Origin: Flavobacteriales bacterium | GTDB lineage: Bacteria; Bacteroidota; Bacteroidia; UBA10329 | NCBI GenBank assembly: GCA_020635495.1 | Contig: JACJZQ010000013.1 | Span: forward strand, 1-64,000 | DNA: 64,000 nucleotides | Direction of reading: 5' to 3' | In this document: positions 1 through 9,254 of the stretch, piece after piece | Numbering within the stretch: the first letter of the stretch is position 1 | Layout: every line of letters starts with the position of its first letter | The notes under the pieces: model-generated | Seen by the model: the letters and a program-made list of their open reading frames with translations, nothing else | Told to the model about the DNA's origin: nothing | Databases searched by the model: none | Translations under genes and position numbers: made by a program

Positions 1-1716
1 TTCCTTGGTTTTACGACCTCCTTGGCTTGGCCCCGTGCTTGTCGCTTCAGATAGACTTACACGTTTGCCTCTATGGTCGGTACCGTTGGCTTCAGCAACC
101 AGTTTAGCTGCGTAATCAGAATCTACTTCAATGAAAGAGAAGGTGTTCAGAATCTCAATTCTGCCTATCTCCACATCGCGCTTGCGCAGTTGCTCATTCA
201 CAAAACCCATCAGAACTGCTGGGTTGATGTCGTCCTTCTTACCAAGGTTGATGTGAACTCGGGTAAATCGGTCCGCATCATCGTACTTCCTGCCTTTTGG
301 GCCTCGGCCTGAATCTCTTCCCGAATCTCTGTCATTTCGATCCCCTCTTTCTCTTCGGTCGCCTCTGTCTTCACGGTCTCTGCCGCCTTTGTCAGCAACG
401 TTCAGGTCGCGAGCATTCTTGTAGTATTCCAAGAATTTATTGAACTCAAAACTGACCAATCTTTTGATCAGGTCTTCCTTCTCTAAATGACCTATCTGTT
501 GCATGATCTGCGGTAGGAAAGGAGCGATCTGCTTGTCGTTCACATCCATTTCGCTCAAACGACTTACAATAGCGTAAAGCTGCTTTTCGCAGATTTCTTT
601 TCCTGTAGGAACCTGTTGCTGAATGAACTCTTTCTTCAGTTTCTTCTCAATGCTGCGCAGTTTGCCTTTTTCGCGTCCATGAATAATGGCAATGGAAATA
701 CCCTTTTTGCCAGCCCTACCGGTTCTACCGCTACGGTGAACATAAACTTCATCCTCATCTGGAAGGTTGTAGTTGATAACGTGTGTCAACTCATCCACAT
801 CCAAACCTCTGGCAGCCACGTCTGTTGCAACCAGGATCTGAAGATGACGCTTGCGGAAACGGCCCATTACGGCATCGCGCTGTGCTTGACTCAGGTCTCC
901 ATGCAGAGCATCTGCATTGTACCCATCCTGAACAAGTTTGTTGGCAATCTCCTGTGTTTCTCTTCTGGTTCTACAGAATACAATTCCGTACACTTCAGGA
1001 TTAACATCAGCCAATCGCTTTAGGCACTCGTACTTATCACGTGCGTTTACTTGATAATAGTGGTGTTCAACGTCTTTATTTCCTTCATTTCTACCTCCAA
1101 TAGCAACCTCAGCAGGGTCGTTCATATACCGCTTGGTAATGCCTTTGATACCCGTTGGCATCGTAGCAGAGAAGAGTAGCGTCTGTTTTTCTTTTGGAGT
1201 TTCCGCTAAAATGGTTTCAAGGTCGTCTTGAAATCCCATTGTCAACATCTCATCAGCTTCGTCAAGAACAACATAGTTGATGTTTTGAAGCTTGAGTACG
1301 CGTCTGTTTATGAGGTCTACCGTTCTTCCAGGCGTGCCAATAATGATCTGGCAACCTTTCTTAATGGCGCGGATCTGCGTTTCGATGCTTGAACCTCCGT
1401 AAACGGCAACCGTTTTCAGGTCCATGTATTTGGCAAACGTGTGTATATCTTCGGTTATCTGAAGACAAAGCTCACGTGTTGGACATAGAACAATGCATTG
1501 TATCTCATTGCTGGATTCATCCAATTGTTCCAATACCGGAAGACTGAAGGCCGCTGTCTTTCCTGTTCCTGTTTGAGCCAATGCTATCAGGTCTCGTTTA
1601 GAATCGAGAACCGTGGGTATGGCTTTTTCCTGAATCGGGGTTGGAGATTCAAATCCTAGATCGTCCAGCGCCTGAACGATTTCGGCCCGAAGGCCTAATT
1701 CCTTAAATGTTGGCAT
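1..1716 (-). CDS. DEAD-box ATP-dependent RNA helicase, CsdA/DeaD-like (3' end outside window)
   Basis: This is an RNA helicase that unwinds RNA with ATP, probably in ribosome assembly or mRNA turnover. Translating from ATG 1716 gives 572 codons without a stop, so the C-terminus lies outside the window. Visible motifs in order are the Q motif with PIQEKA, Walker A AQTGTGKT, PTRELCLQ, GTPGR, the DEAD box (VLDEADEML), SAT, and HRSGRTGRAGKKG. A linker rich in Arg, Asp and Gly (coordinates about 300-400) follows. After it comes a DbpA/CsdA-type RNA-binding domain beginning FTRVHINLGKKDDINP, which specifies 23S rRNA or structured RNA in relatives. The helicase assignment is firm; the exact subfamily is inferred from the C-terminal domain. 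Confidence 0.95.
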   Translation of the reverse strand, partial: MPTFKELGLRAEIVQALDDLGFESPTPIQEKAIPTVLDSKRDLIALAQTGTGKTAAFSLPVLEQLDESSNEIQCIVLCPTRELCLQITEDIHTFAKYMDLKTVAVYGGSSIETQIRAIKKGCQIIIGTPGRTVDLINRRVLKLQNINYVVLDEADEMLTMGFQDDLETILAETPKEKQTLLFSATMPTGIKGITKRYMNDPAEVAIGGRNEGNKDVEHHYYQVNARDKYECLKRLADVNPEVYGIVFCRTRRETQEIANKLVQDGYNADALHGDLSQAQRDAVMGRFRKRHLQILVATDVAARGLDVDELTHVINYNLPDEDEVYVHRSGRTGRAGKKGISIAIIHGREKGKLRSIEKKLKKEFIQQQVPTGKEICEKQLYAIVSRLSEMDVNDKQIAPFLPQIMQQIGHLEKEDLIKRLVSFEFNKFLEYYKNARDLNVADKGGRDREDRGDRRERGDRNDRDSGRDSGRGPKGRKYDDADRFTRVHINLGKKDDINPAVLMGFVNEQLRKRDVEIGRIEILNTFSFIEVDSDYAAKLVAEANGTDHRGKRVSLSEATSTGPSQGGRKTKE

Positions 1717-1833
1717 CTATGTGCTTTTGGATTTTTCAACCATCCAATAAATGCACCATGCAAACTATCTGAGGAGGGATGAAATCTGCCGCGAAGGTAA
1801 CTAAAAGAAAATGCCGCTAACCTGTCGTTCGTC

Positions 1834-3444
1834 TTATTGTACGATTATGCTCTTGCCTGTGCTGAAAGAACCGTTACTGAATCGGACATGGTAAGTTCCA
1901 GCATCGAGACCGGTAAGGTCAATGGCGAAGTGAGTGGCTTTATTGAAGATTTCTTTCACCTCAATGGTTCTGACCAATTGGCCAGCAAAGTTGAAGACCT
2001 CGATTTTACCACTTGTGAGATACTTGCTGAACAGACACGCGGTTGCGGAATCGTCTGCCGGATTTGGAAATACCTGAAGGTTCAAAACATCATCACCATG
2101 AACTGCTCGGGTTGCAATTCCGGTAGATGCGTCTGGTTGAATATAAACTTTAAAGAGACGATTGCTGGCCCAACTCTGTGTGCCATCATTGATGAAGAAT
2201 ATATTCTCGGCAGAGCTTTCAATGCCTCCATAAATGTAACCGACCAATGTTGGTTGATTATTGCTAAGAGAGTTCAAATTCAGCACCTCGCTGTTTAAAT
2301 AATCCACGTTTTCAACTGGAATAAATTCAGCTCCTGAGCCAAGGAACGCACCCATTTGCAATGAGAGGTTCTGTTCGATCATGCCCCCATTTTCATCGCG
2401 AGTTACAAGGCTTATGGTTTTAACGAACGGCACATTTTCGTCATCTATCAGTGTTCCGTTCCCGTCATAATAATAGCGCGCCATTCCACCAAAGAATAGC
2501 GTGTGCATTTCATTGGCAGCTTGGTCGTAAATAGGAAGGTGGGCCGAATGGTACTGACTTAGAAGCTGGTCGAAGGTGTTGTTAACCGTGTGACCGCTTG
2601 CTGTAATGTCTACTGAATTGTGCCAAGGCAGATCCACGTCTGGTCTGAACACCCCGCTGAAAGCCGTGAAACCGTAGTCCCCATTCGGGAAAACCTGAGG
2701 AACCATATTGTAATCACGTCTGTGCAGATTGGCTGCATCGGTAGTTTCGTTGTAATTGGATATGGTTAATGAACTGCCGTTGTCGGTTACATCAAACGTT
2801 TTAATGGCCTCAGAATAAACCTGCGTAAATCCAGGGCCGTGGCTTGGTCCCATTGGGTTGTATCGACCTTCGAAAAACTGTCCGCCAACCAGATAGAACG
2901 TACCGTTCAGTAGATGCATGTACCCACCGGTAACCGCCAAGTTGTTGTTGGTAGTGTATCTGAAATGACCTTCTATGGCTGTTCCATTGATGATGGCACT
3001 AATGGTGGAAGGAACGTTTACTGCCGTGAGGTAGGGATATGTAGTGTGATCAGCTGCTGTAGCGCTGTATCCATATCCACCAACGATGTACAGAACGGTA
3101 TCTCGTTGTACAAACTCCATGTTAGTGCTTTGCAGCTGCTCGTTAAGCGCAGTCGGAAGAGTAGAAAGTGAAGCAGACCAAACCTGAAGACTCACTGGGT
3201 CTACCACGTAGGCAGTTGTGTTGTTGTCTGAAGCAAGGAATGACGCAAACGGTTGCCGTTGATGCAAACCATCAGTTCGGCCACCAATGAGCAGCCACTT
3301 TCCATCATGCTGGCCCACTACAAACGATTGTAAACCTGGCCCATTCAGCAGAGTTACCTCCTCGATGGTCAGGTTAAAATTTGGCTGAGCGAACGCGTTC
3401 AAACCAAAAAGAACAAATAGAAAGGCAAAGGTTGATTTCATCAT
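1834..3444 (-). CDS. Exported kelch-like beta-propeller protein with T9SS sorting domain
   Basis: A secreted protein of unknown substrate. The reading frame is open to 3534, but the start is placed at ATG 3444 (MMKSTFAFLFVLF...) because a signal peptide ending in AFAQ begins there and the upstream 30 codons look non-coding. The body has repeated VGG/IGGRTD/IVGGYGY/LVGGQFF/FFGGMARYY segments like kelch blades of a beta-propeller. The last 80 or so residues (VFPNPADDSATACLF ... GTYHVRFSNG) form a type A T9SS C-terminal sorting domain, so the protein should cross the outer membrane and be released or anchored at the surface. The T9SS domain is clear; the kelch assignment is by pattern only. Confidence 0.85.
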   Translation of the reverse strand: MMKSTFAFLFVLFGLNAFAQPNFNLTIEEVTLLNGPGLQSFVVGQHDGKWLLIGGRTDGLHQRQPFASFLASDNNTTAYVVDPVSLQVWSASLSTLPTALNEQLQSTNMEFVQRDTVLYIVGGYGYSATAADHTTYPYLTAVNVPSTISAIINGTAIEGHFRYTTNNNLAVTGGYMHLLNGTFYLVGGQFFEGRYNPMGPSHGPGFTQVYSEAIKTFDVTDNGSSLTISNYNETTDAANLHRRDYNMVPQVFPNGDYGFTAFSGVFRPDVDLPWHNSVDITASGHTVNNTFDQLLSQYHSAHLPIYDQAANEMHTLFFGGMARYYYDGNGTLIDDENVPFVKTISLVTRDENGGMIEQNLSLQMGAFLGSGAEFIPVENVDYLNSEVLNLNSLSNNQPTLVGYIYGGIESSAENIFFINDGTQSWASNRLFKVYIQPDASTGIATRAVHGDDVLNLQVFPNPADDSATACLFSKYLTSGKIEVFNFAGQLVRTIEVKEIFNKATHFAIDLTGLDAGTYHVRFSNGSFSTGKSIIVQ

Positions 3445-3662
3445 ATGTATTTGAGGCGAATGTAGTTTAGCGTCTGAGTTCGGAAAGTGACAGGAATCAC
3501 TCTCTGTTTCATCTATCAAGGATTTTTGTTTCACCGCAGCATATCTGAATGAACTTATGTTGCAAACATGCTACATCATTAAATCAAATCGGAATGTTGT
3601 AATACTATTCCATGGGTCACTTAGGTTATTGCAATACCCCATCAACCAAAAACGACCGAACC

Positions 3663-5111
3663 ATGAATGCCAGAATCCTCCTTCTTGTTGCATGCGTATC
3701 GAGTGCAACCAATGGAATGGCCCAAGAACGTGTTGGGCTTGCCAATAGTAACTATGCCGGAACCACAGGAATGCCGCTCAATCCATCGAGTATGGTTGAT
3801 AGCAAAGCGTGGTTGGATATCAATCTCGTAGGTGCTGATGTTTTCGCTTGGAACAACTTCGCCTACCTCAGCAAAGGCGATTTCTACGTTTGGGATGACG
3901 TTTTTAGTGGAAACATCCCAACGTCTCTTTACAAACTCAACGGAAAAGAAAGACATGCCGCTGGAAATGTGCGTATTGATGGCCCGAGCTTTACGTTGTC
4001 GCAAGGAAAGAACGCGTTCGGGTTTCATACGGCAGGGCGTGTGTTTGTTTCTGCCGAAGACCTGACCGAGCCAACAGCTGTGTTCATCCGTGAAGGCTTG
4101 GACTACAACCCGCAGCGACAGATCGATTATACACAACAGAAAATGGGGGCGTATGCCACTGCTTGGGCAGAGATAGGTCTCAGTTATGGAAGGATTGTTT
4201 ACCAGCGTGGCCGCGATATGATCACAGCAGGAATTACAGCCAAGTACCTGATGGGAATCGGACACATGAGTTTACACTTGGATGAATTGAATCATCAGGT
4301 TGTGGATGATCAAGATTGGGCAATTAGCAATGTAACTGGCCAGTATGCTATGACTGAGCCTGGATTTGCTAACGGACACGGTTTCGGTGTTGACCTAGGC
4401 GTCACGTACAAGCGCATGCTTTCTGAAGTGGATGATTACAGACCGCACACCGCTCAAAGCGATTGCGGAACCATCGATTACCGTTACAGAATTGGTGTTT
4501 CGTTGCTTGATATGGGTGGCATTTCATTCAACAGGAATTCGCTCATCAGAACGTTCAATAATTCAACTACTACTTGGAATAACTACCCAGATGCGGATGT
4601 AAGCAGCATGAGCGATATTGACGCGCTCATACAATCTCAGTTTGCGTCTGATGCGGGTACAATGACCAGTGGAAGTCGGTACGGTACTACTATTCCTAGT
4701 GCCGTTTCAGTTCAGTTCGATTACAACTTGGGCAAGAACTTCTATGCCAACGCTATCTGGGTTCAAGGATTCAAACTGTCTAAAAGAACCGCTGGGATTA
4801 GAAGAAGTCTGTTGGCTTTAACTCCGCGCTATGAGACCAAATGGTTTGAGGCTTCGTTGCCGATTTCGTTGTACGATTACCGTTCTCCGCAAGTAGGATT
4901 GGCATTCCGATTCTACAGCATTACCATTGGGTCGGATAATCTGCTTCCGTTCATTATTCCGATGGACATTTACTCGGCCAATATTTACGCAAGCGTGAAG
5001 ATCACCTTGTTCAAGAATCCGCTTTGCGGGAAAGGAAGAGCAGGGAAGAAGGCGAAGAAAAATGGCAAATTGAAACCAGGCAGCGCAGTTGATTGCCCAG
5101 CCTTTATGTGA
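3663..5111 (+). CDS. DUF5723 family outer-membrane protein
   Basis: Predicted outer-membrane beta-barrel protein of the Bacteroidota DUF5723 family, function unknown. The start is ATG 3663 (MNARILLLVACVSS) with a signal peptide ending near NGMAQ; the frame is open from 3612 but the extra 17 codons carry no signal. The family hallmark after the signal, GLANSNYAGTTGMPLNPSSMVDS, resembles the PorP/SprF-like N-terminus that places a barrel protein near T9SS or gliding systems. The rest alternates aromatic and polar residues, as barrel strands do. The gene ends by overlapping the converging TauE/SafE gene by 8 bases. Recognition is by family pattern. Confidence 0.75.
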   Translation: MNARILLLVACVSSATNGMAQERVGLANSNYAGTTGMPLNPSSMVDSKAWLDINLVGADVFAWNNFAYLSKGDFYVWDDVFSGNIPTSLYKLNGKERHAAGNVRIDGPSFTLSQGKNAFGFHTAGRVFVSAEDLTEPTAVFIREGLDYNPQRQIDYTQQKMGAYATAWAEIGLSYGRIVYQRGRDMITAGITAKYLMGIGHMSLHLDELNHQVVDDQDWAISNVTGQYAMTEPGFANGHGFGVDLGVTYKRMLSEVDDYRPHTAQSDCGTIDYRYRIGVSLLDMGGISFNRNSLIRTFNNSTTTWNNYPDADVSSMSDIDALIQSQFASDAGTMTSGSRYGTTIPSAVSVQFDYNLGKNFYANAIWVQGFKLSKRTAGIRRSLLALTPRYETKWFEASLPISLYDYRSPQVGLAFRFYSITIGSDNLLPFIIPMDIYSANIYASVKITLFKNPLCGKGRAGKKAKKNGKLKPGSAVDCPAFM

Positions 5112-5847
5112 AATCGAAAATGACCTTGCCCAGTGTAATGATCCCCGTAAGGAGAATGAGAATCAGCACGGTTGATTTGAACTGTTCTTGAGATACACGG
5201 TCAAGGATCTTCTTGCCTATCCAAGTTCCAAGAATGCTTACCACCAAAAGGATAGGAATAAGGTACAGGTCGTGGGTGTGAACATAGCCGTTGAGTGTGT
5301 AAACTACACTTCGGCTTGCATCTATTCCAAGGTCAATAATGGCAGAAGTGGCAATGAAAACCTCGGTCTTCATGTTGAATGCGGCCAAGGTGATTCCGCG
5401 GATGGCGCCACCTGTTCCGAGTACACCTGCAATAAGACCGGAAAGCACACCGCCACCAATAGAATTGGTAAGCGTAGGTTTGACTTCTAACTGCTTGAAT
5501 ATTAGAAATGTAAGGCTTGTTACTATAAGAAAGATAGCAAGTGCTGTTTCCAGAATTTCTGAAGCAATGTATTTGCTCATGAAAGCACCAATTATCACAA
5601 ACAGCACGGCAGGAATTCCGAGCGACAAGACCACCTTTTTGTCAAACCCTTTTCGGAAGAACGCGATCTTGGTAATGTTACTTGAAACATGAAAAATAGC
5701 CGTGATTCCCAACACCGAATGGAAATCGAGAAAATAACTGGCAATAGGAACGAAGAACAAGGACGACCCGAAACCACCCACAGTGCCAAGTATCTCGGCC
5801 AGTAGCGCCAGAAGTATGAATAAGGGAAGATATTCTATATAGTCCAA
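5104..5847 (-). CDS. TauE/SafE family membrane permease (sulfite exporter type)
   Basis: A 247-residue inner-membrane protein with about seven to eight hydrophobic segments and the TauE/SafE internal repeat. The signature GGFGSSLFFVPIASYF lies in the first half and GTGGAIRGITLAAF in the second. Relatives export sulfite, sulfoacetate or other small sulfur-containing anions, but substrate is not predictable from sequence. The start is TTG 5847: an in-frame TAA lies just upstream and no ATG precedes the first membrane helix. It follows the bestrophin gene by 22 bases on the same strand, so the two are probably cotranscribed. Its stop overlaps the opposite-strand DUF5723 gene. Confidence 0.85.
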   Translation of the reverse strand: MDYIEYLPLFILLALLAEILGTVGGFGSSLFFVPIASYFLDFHSVLGITAIFHVSSNITKIAFFRKGFDKKVVLSLGIPAVLFVIIGAFMSKYIASEILETALAIFLIVTSLTFLIFKQLEVKPTLTNSIGGGVLSGLIAGVLGTGGAIRGITLAAFNMKTEVFIATSAIIDLGIDASRSVVYTLNGYVHTHDLYLIPILLVVSILGTWIGKKILDRVSQEQFKSTVLILILLTGIITLGKVIFDFT

Positions 5848-5869
5848 GACACGTTATGCAGAACAGCTT

Positions 5870-6856
5870 CTAAAGTAGGAATCCATTCTGCGGCTCAAGT
5901 GGCTTAGGAATATCCGTATCGTTTATCATTTCTCTCAGGTCAATTTCGATGCCACGAGAAATGGTTGTGATCGGGACATCATTGTAAGTTCCTTCAAACG
6001 GATTCTCCGAGTAGTCACCTATCTTTTCCATGAGCATGAAAATCCAAGTAATGAGCCCAACGATCAACGGACAAACCCAGAATAACCAACCGGAATAGTT
6101 GTGGAATACATCCATGATTCCGAATGGAAGCAAAGCACAGAAAACTATGGTCAGCCACAAGGCCGTAGACGCATACTGTCGCGGAAATGGGAAGTTTTTG
6201 ATACGTTCAGATTTGCCTTGATCTTCGTAGAATGCGGTTATCAGATGAACAAGCTCCATATGACGGAAATCCTCGAAATAACCTTGGTCTTTCAACTCCT
6301 GTAATCTTCGAGATTGATCGGCCAAAATGTGCGTGGCTGAGTTTCCGAAATGTTCATAGCGATTCAAGTCTTCATCTGAGATGAACTTTGTCACATCCAG
6401 TTTCAACTTGTTGTGATAGTCTTCACAAACCGTTGGTGCGTACTTTGACTTGACACGCTCTTCAGTGTGTTCCCATTCTCTTGCCAAACGTAGCTGATGC
6501 CGTAGAGCGGTAAGCCATGCAATGTGGCGATAGATCAGTTCCTTCTTCACCTCATCGGCTCTGTCTCCCTGAACAAAAGACACCACCTGGGCCCCGAATG
6601 AACGGCTGTTGTTTACAATGCTTCCCCAGATCTTTCGGGCTTCCCAGGTTCTATCGTAACTGCTGTTGTTCTTAAAACCTAGGTAGAACGCTACGGCAAT
6701 ACCAATTACACTGATCGGTTGCCAAGGAAGAACTATATGAATGTCGAAGATGGAGTGGAAGAGGCATAGCCCCAAGCCGTAGAGTGTTCCGATAATGAAA
6801 GGCCATTTGGACCAACTGAAGGTCATTCCAAAACCGTAATTCCGTTTTACGTACAT
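5870..6856 (-). CDS. Bestrophin-family anion channel protein
   Basis: A 328-residue membrane protein of the bacterial bestrophin family (UPF0187), which form pentameric ion channels. Visible features are the N-terminal membrane helices, the conserved stretch YLGFKNNSSYDRTWEARKIWG (about residues 57-77), and a second hydrophobic block near residues 225-275 followed by a cytoplasmic tail with PFEGTYNDVPIT. Ion selectivity cannot be read from sequence: animal members pass chloride, and bacterial ones have been reported to pass cations or anions. It lies 38 bases after the TonB receptor and 22 before the permease, suggesting one transcript. Confidence 0.9.
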   Translation of the reverse strand: MYVKRNYGFGMTFSWSKWPFIIGTLYGLGLCLFHSIFDIHIVLPWQPISVIGIAVAFYLGFKNNSSYDRTWEARKIWGSIVNNSRSFGAQVVSFVQGDRADEVKKELIYRHIAWLTALRHQLRLAREWEHTEERVKSKYAPTVCEDYHNKLKLDVTKFISDEDLNRYEHFGNSATHILADQSRRLQELKDQGYFEDFRHMELVHLITAFYEDQGKSERIKNFPFPRQYASTALWLTIVFCALLPFGIMDVFHNYSGWLFWVCPLIVGLITWIFMLMEKIGDYSENPFEGTYNDVPITTISRGIEIDLREMINDTDIPKPLEPQNGFLL

Positions 6857-6894
6857 GAGTTAAGTTGAAGGTTAGGGCAAATGTAGGCGATGCA

Positions 6895-9207
6895 CTAGAA
6901 TGAACACCCGACCCGAAGATTAAGGTTCCAACCCAGGTCATCGGCAAAATAGCGCTGGCGGTTCAGGTAATCGCGGTAGCCTGTATTGAGCAGGTTTTCT
7001 CCATTCAGAGATACACGAAGTGTGGCTTTCTGCAGTTTGAATGATGTTCCGACAGATGCTCCAAGCAGGAAATAATCTGGTGGCGGAGCAAGGAAATCCT
7101 GTTCTGCATTGAGGTGTGTTTGCTTGAAAACGTATCTCATATTGACCGAAAGATGGGTGTTCTTCCGTTTCTCACCGTCTTTAATGGAGTAGGAGAAAGA
7201 ACCGAAAAGGTTGTTGCTGGGCATGTAAACCAGCGGTTGTTTGTTAGAAATATCATCCCCTTGCAAAAAGGAATATTTAGCTACTAAACGAATGCTCTCG
7301 TAAGGCTCATAGCTCACTAAAAGATCTGCACCAGCAATGGTTGCGTCTGTTTGCTGATAGCTGAAAACGGGAAATGCTCCGCGAATGGTCAATCTAAATT
7401 CATCTTCTGGTTGCAGGTAAATGAAATTTCTGATGTACTGGTAATACCCCAATGCCTGCACGAAGAGTTTGTTCTTCAGATTCCAATCCAAACTCATAAC
7501 CGTTTTGATGGAACGTTCGTTTTTCAAATTGCGATTTCCTTCTTCCAGCCCGCTAACGCCTTGGTGAAGACCTTGGCTGTATAGCTCATTGACCTGCGGT
7601 GATCGGAGTACATGACCTGCATCGAAATTCAGTTTAAGGTTGCGGAGCAACTCATACCGGAATCCGGCAGAAATGCTGTAGTTATGGAAGTTCTGGTTGA
7701 AGCGCTCAATTGTTCGAGGTAACGAACTGGAAATGGTCACGGCTTGCAGATGTGTAAAATCGTACCGGGCCCCGAACTCATAAAATGCACGTTTCTCTTC
7801 TTTCTGATAAATGGCAAATGCAGCGGTCTGGTAGCTTCTGTAATCGGGAATAAGAGGAAGAATACCTGTTTCTGGATTATTGGTGTTGTCAACAAATTTG
7901 AACTGTATCCCCGTTTTCAGTCGGTTTCCATGATCAAAGAAATGGCGGTAAAGCACTTCTCCGAACTGATCCCATTGTGATAGGCTTAGAGCCGGAGTTT
8001 CTGTTCGTTCGCCACGCCTGATGTCAAATTCCTTTCGGTTGTTCAATTGCCCGCCATAGCGGATATGTAGACTTTGATGCTCATTGAAAATATGATTGGT
8101 TTCCAATTTTAGCAAGTGGTGCTGCACCTGCTGTTTGGGCGCGTTGATGGAGTAGGAGAATTGGTTTTCCGTAAAGAATGGCTCATCTCGGCCTATTGAT
8201 TCTTGCAGATCGGTCAGGTTACCGATATGCGAGCCGCGCAGCACACCGATCTCCGTGTAGAATTCGCTGTAATACAGTTTCATGTTCCATCTGGATGAAA
8301 ATTTCTTTTCCAACTGCAACGCACCGTTGAACTCTCGCTTGCCGGTGTTACTCAGGTAATAATTCGGGGCACTGCGGTCACCAACAACTTTTGCTGTTCC
8401 AGATATGCGCCAAGCTGCCCATTTATCGTGCTTTTCCAATTTGGCATTTACTGTATGTCCAAAACCATTGGTCTGGAAAATGTAGTTGACCGCTCCATGC
8501 AAGTGCGGATCGTTTCCGATAGCCTCAGGCTCAACCAGAACAACACCTCCTAAAGAACTTCCCATGTAGGCCAATGCTCCAGCGCCTTTTATTACCGACA
8601 GATGATCAGCCACGTATGGGTCAATTTCAGGTGCGTGGTCGTTTCCCCACTGTTGACCGCTTTGCGCAATGCCGTTATTCAGAATGGTAACGCGATTGCC
8701 AGAAAGGCCATGTATTACCGGTTTGGAAATACCAGCACCGCTTTTTATCGAACTCACACCTGTCATGCTTTCCAGCATTTCAGAAAGGTCTTTATTGGCC
8801 ATTTCGCTTATCTGCTCCTGTTTGATGGACACACTGGCCTGCGCACCATGGTCGTCATGATCTTCGTGTATCACCACTTCATCCACCAACTCATCGTGGT
8901 GATGCATTCTCATATTGATGATGGTGTCCTGTTTCAGGTCAACGAAAATGGTTTTGGCCTCACAGCCAATGTGCCTGAACTGAATGTGATACGAACTCGG
9001 ACATAGATTAGGAATCGAATAGTTTCCCGCACTGTCTGCTGCAACTCCTGCTTGTACCTCCTCCACATAAACCGTAGCATAGGCCATCGGAATTCCCGTT
9101 CCTTCATCGGTCAGTGTTCCTTGAATTTGGAGCGTGCAATTCTGACCAATTCCCGCAAAGGGCAAAAGGAAAAACGGGAAAAGGAAAAATGTGGAAAATC
9201 GAAACAT
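6895..9207 (-). CDS. TonB-dependent outer-membrane receptor, ZnuD-like candidate for metal uptake
   Basis: A 770-residue TonB-dependent receptor that should import a ligand across the outer membrane. In order: signal peptide (ends near AGIGQ), a carboxypeptidase-like regulatory beta-domain (residues about 23-100), a His/Asp-rich stretch (HHHDELVDEVVIHEDHDDHG, about residues 101-120), the plug with GLSGNRVTILNNG and QQWGNDHAPEID, and the 22-strand-type barrel ending in an aromatic residue (VGCSF). The His-rich linker and the DHAPEID plug loop resemble ZnuD-type zinc receptors. The ligand is an inference. A perfect hairpin with a U-tract ends about 8-10 bases before the ATG. Upstream are a small lipoprotein and a His/Cys-rich protein. 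Confidence 0.88.
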   Translation of the reverse strand: MFRFSTFFLFPFFLLPFAGIGQNCTLQIQGTLTDEGTGIPMAYATVYVEEVQAGVAADSAGNYSIPNLCPSSYHIQFRHIGCEAKTIFVDLKQDTIINMRMHHHDELVDEVVIHEDHDDHGAQASVSIKQEQISEMANKDLSEMLESMTGVSSIKSGAGISKPVIHGLSGNRVTILNNGIAQSGQQWGNDHAPEIDPYVADHLSVIKGAGALAYMGSSLGGVVLVEPEAIGNDPHLHGAVNYIFQTNGFGHTVNAKLEKHDKWAAWRISGTAKVVGDRSAPNYYLSNTGKREFNGALQLEKKFSSRWNMKLYYSEFYTEIGVLRGSHIGNLTDLQESIGRDEPFFTENQFSYSINAPKQQVQHHLLKLETNHIFNEHQSLHIRYGGQLNNRKEFDIRRGERTETPALSLSQWDQFGEVLYRHFFDHGNRLKTGIQFKFVDNTNNPETGILPLIPDYRSYQTAAFAIYQKEEKRAFYEFGARYDFTHLQAVTISSSLPRTIERFNQNFHNYSISAGFRYELLRNLKLNFDAGHVLRSPQVNELYSQGLHQGVSGLEEGNRNLKNERSIKTVMSLDWNLKNKLFVQALGYYQYIRNFIYLQPEDEFRLTIRGAFPVFSYQQTDATIAGADLLVSYEPYESIRLVAKYSFLQGDDISNKQPLVYMPSNNLFGSFSYSIKDGEKRKNTHLSVNMRYVFKQTHLNAEQDFLAPPPDYFLLGASVGTSFKLQKATLRVSLNGENLLNTGYRDYLNRQRYFADDLGWNLNLRVGCSF

Positions 9208-9216
9208 GGGAAAAAG

Positions 9217-9246
9217 AACTCCGCTCAGCCACGGCTGAGCGGAGTT
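9217..9246 (-). terminator. Strong hairpin with U-tract between lipoprotein and TonB receptor genes
   Basis: Bases 9217-9230 and 9233-9246 are a perfect 14-base inverted repeat with a 2-base centre (effectively a 13-bp stem and 4-base loop, GC-rich core). Read on the minus strand, the stem is followed by UUCUUUUU, the form of an intrinsic terminator. It starts 8 bases after the lipoprotein stop and its U-tract runs almost into the TonB receptor ATG at 9207. It therefore could limit transcription of the receptor relative to the upstream genes, or act as an attenuator. Confidence 0.75.
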
Positions 9247-9254
9247 TCAAGCAA

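Noticed and set aside
616..1023. Plus-strand frame of 135 codons
   Set aside because: It is antisense to the DEAD-box helicase motifs, which read clearly on the minus strand.
3642..4265. Minus-strand frame of 207 codons
   Set aside because: It lies inside the DUF5723 gene in antisense; its sequence shows no domain, while the plus frame has a signal peptide and barrel pattern.
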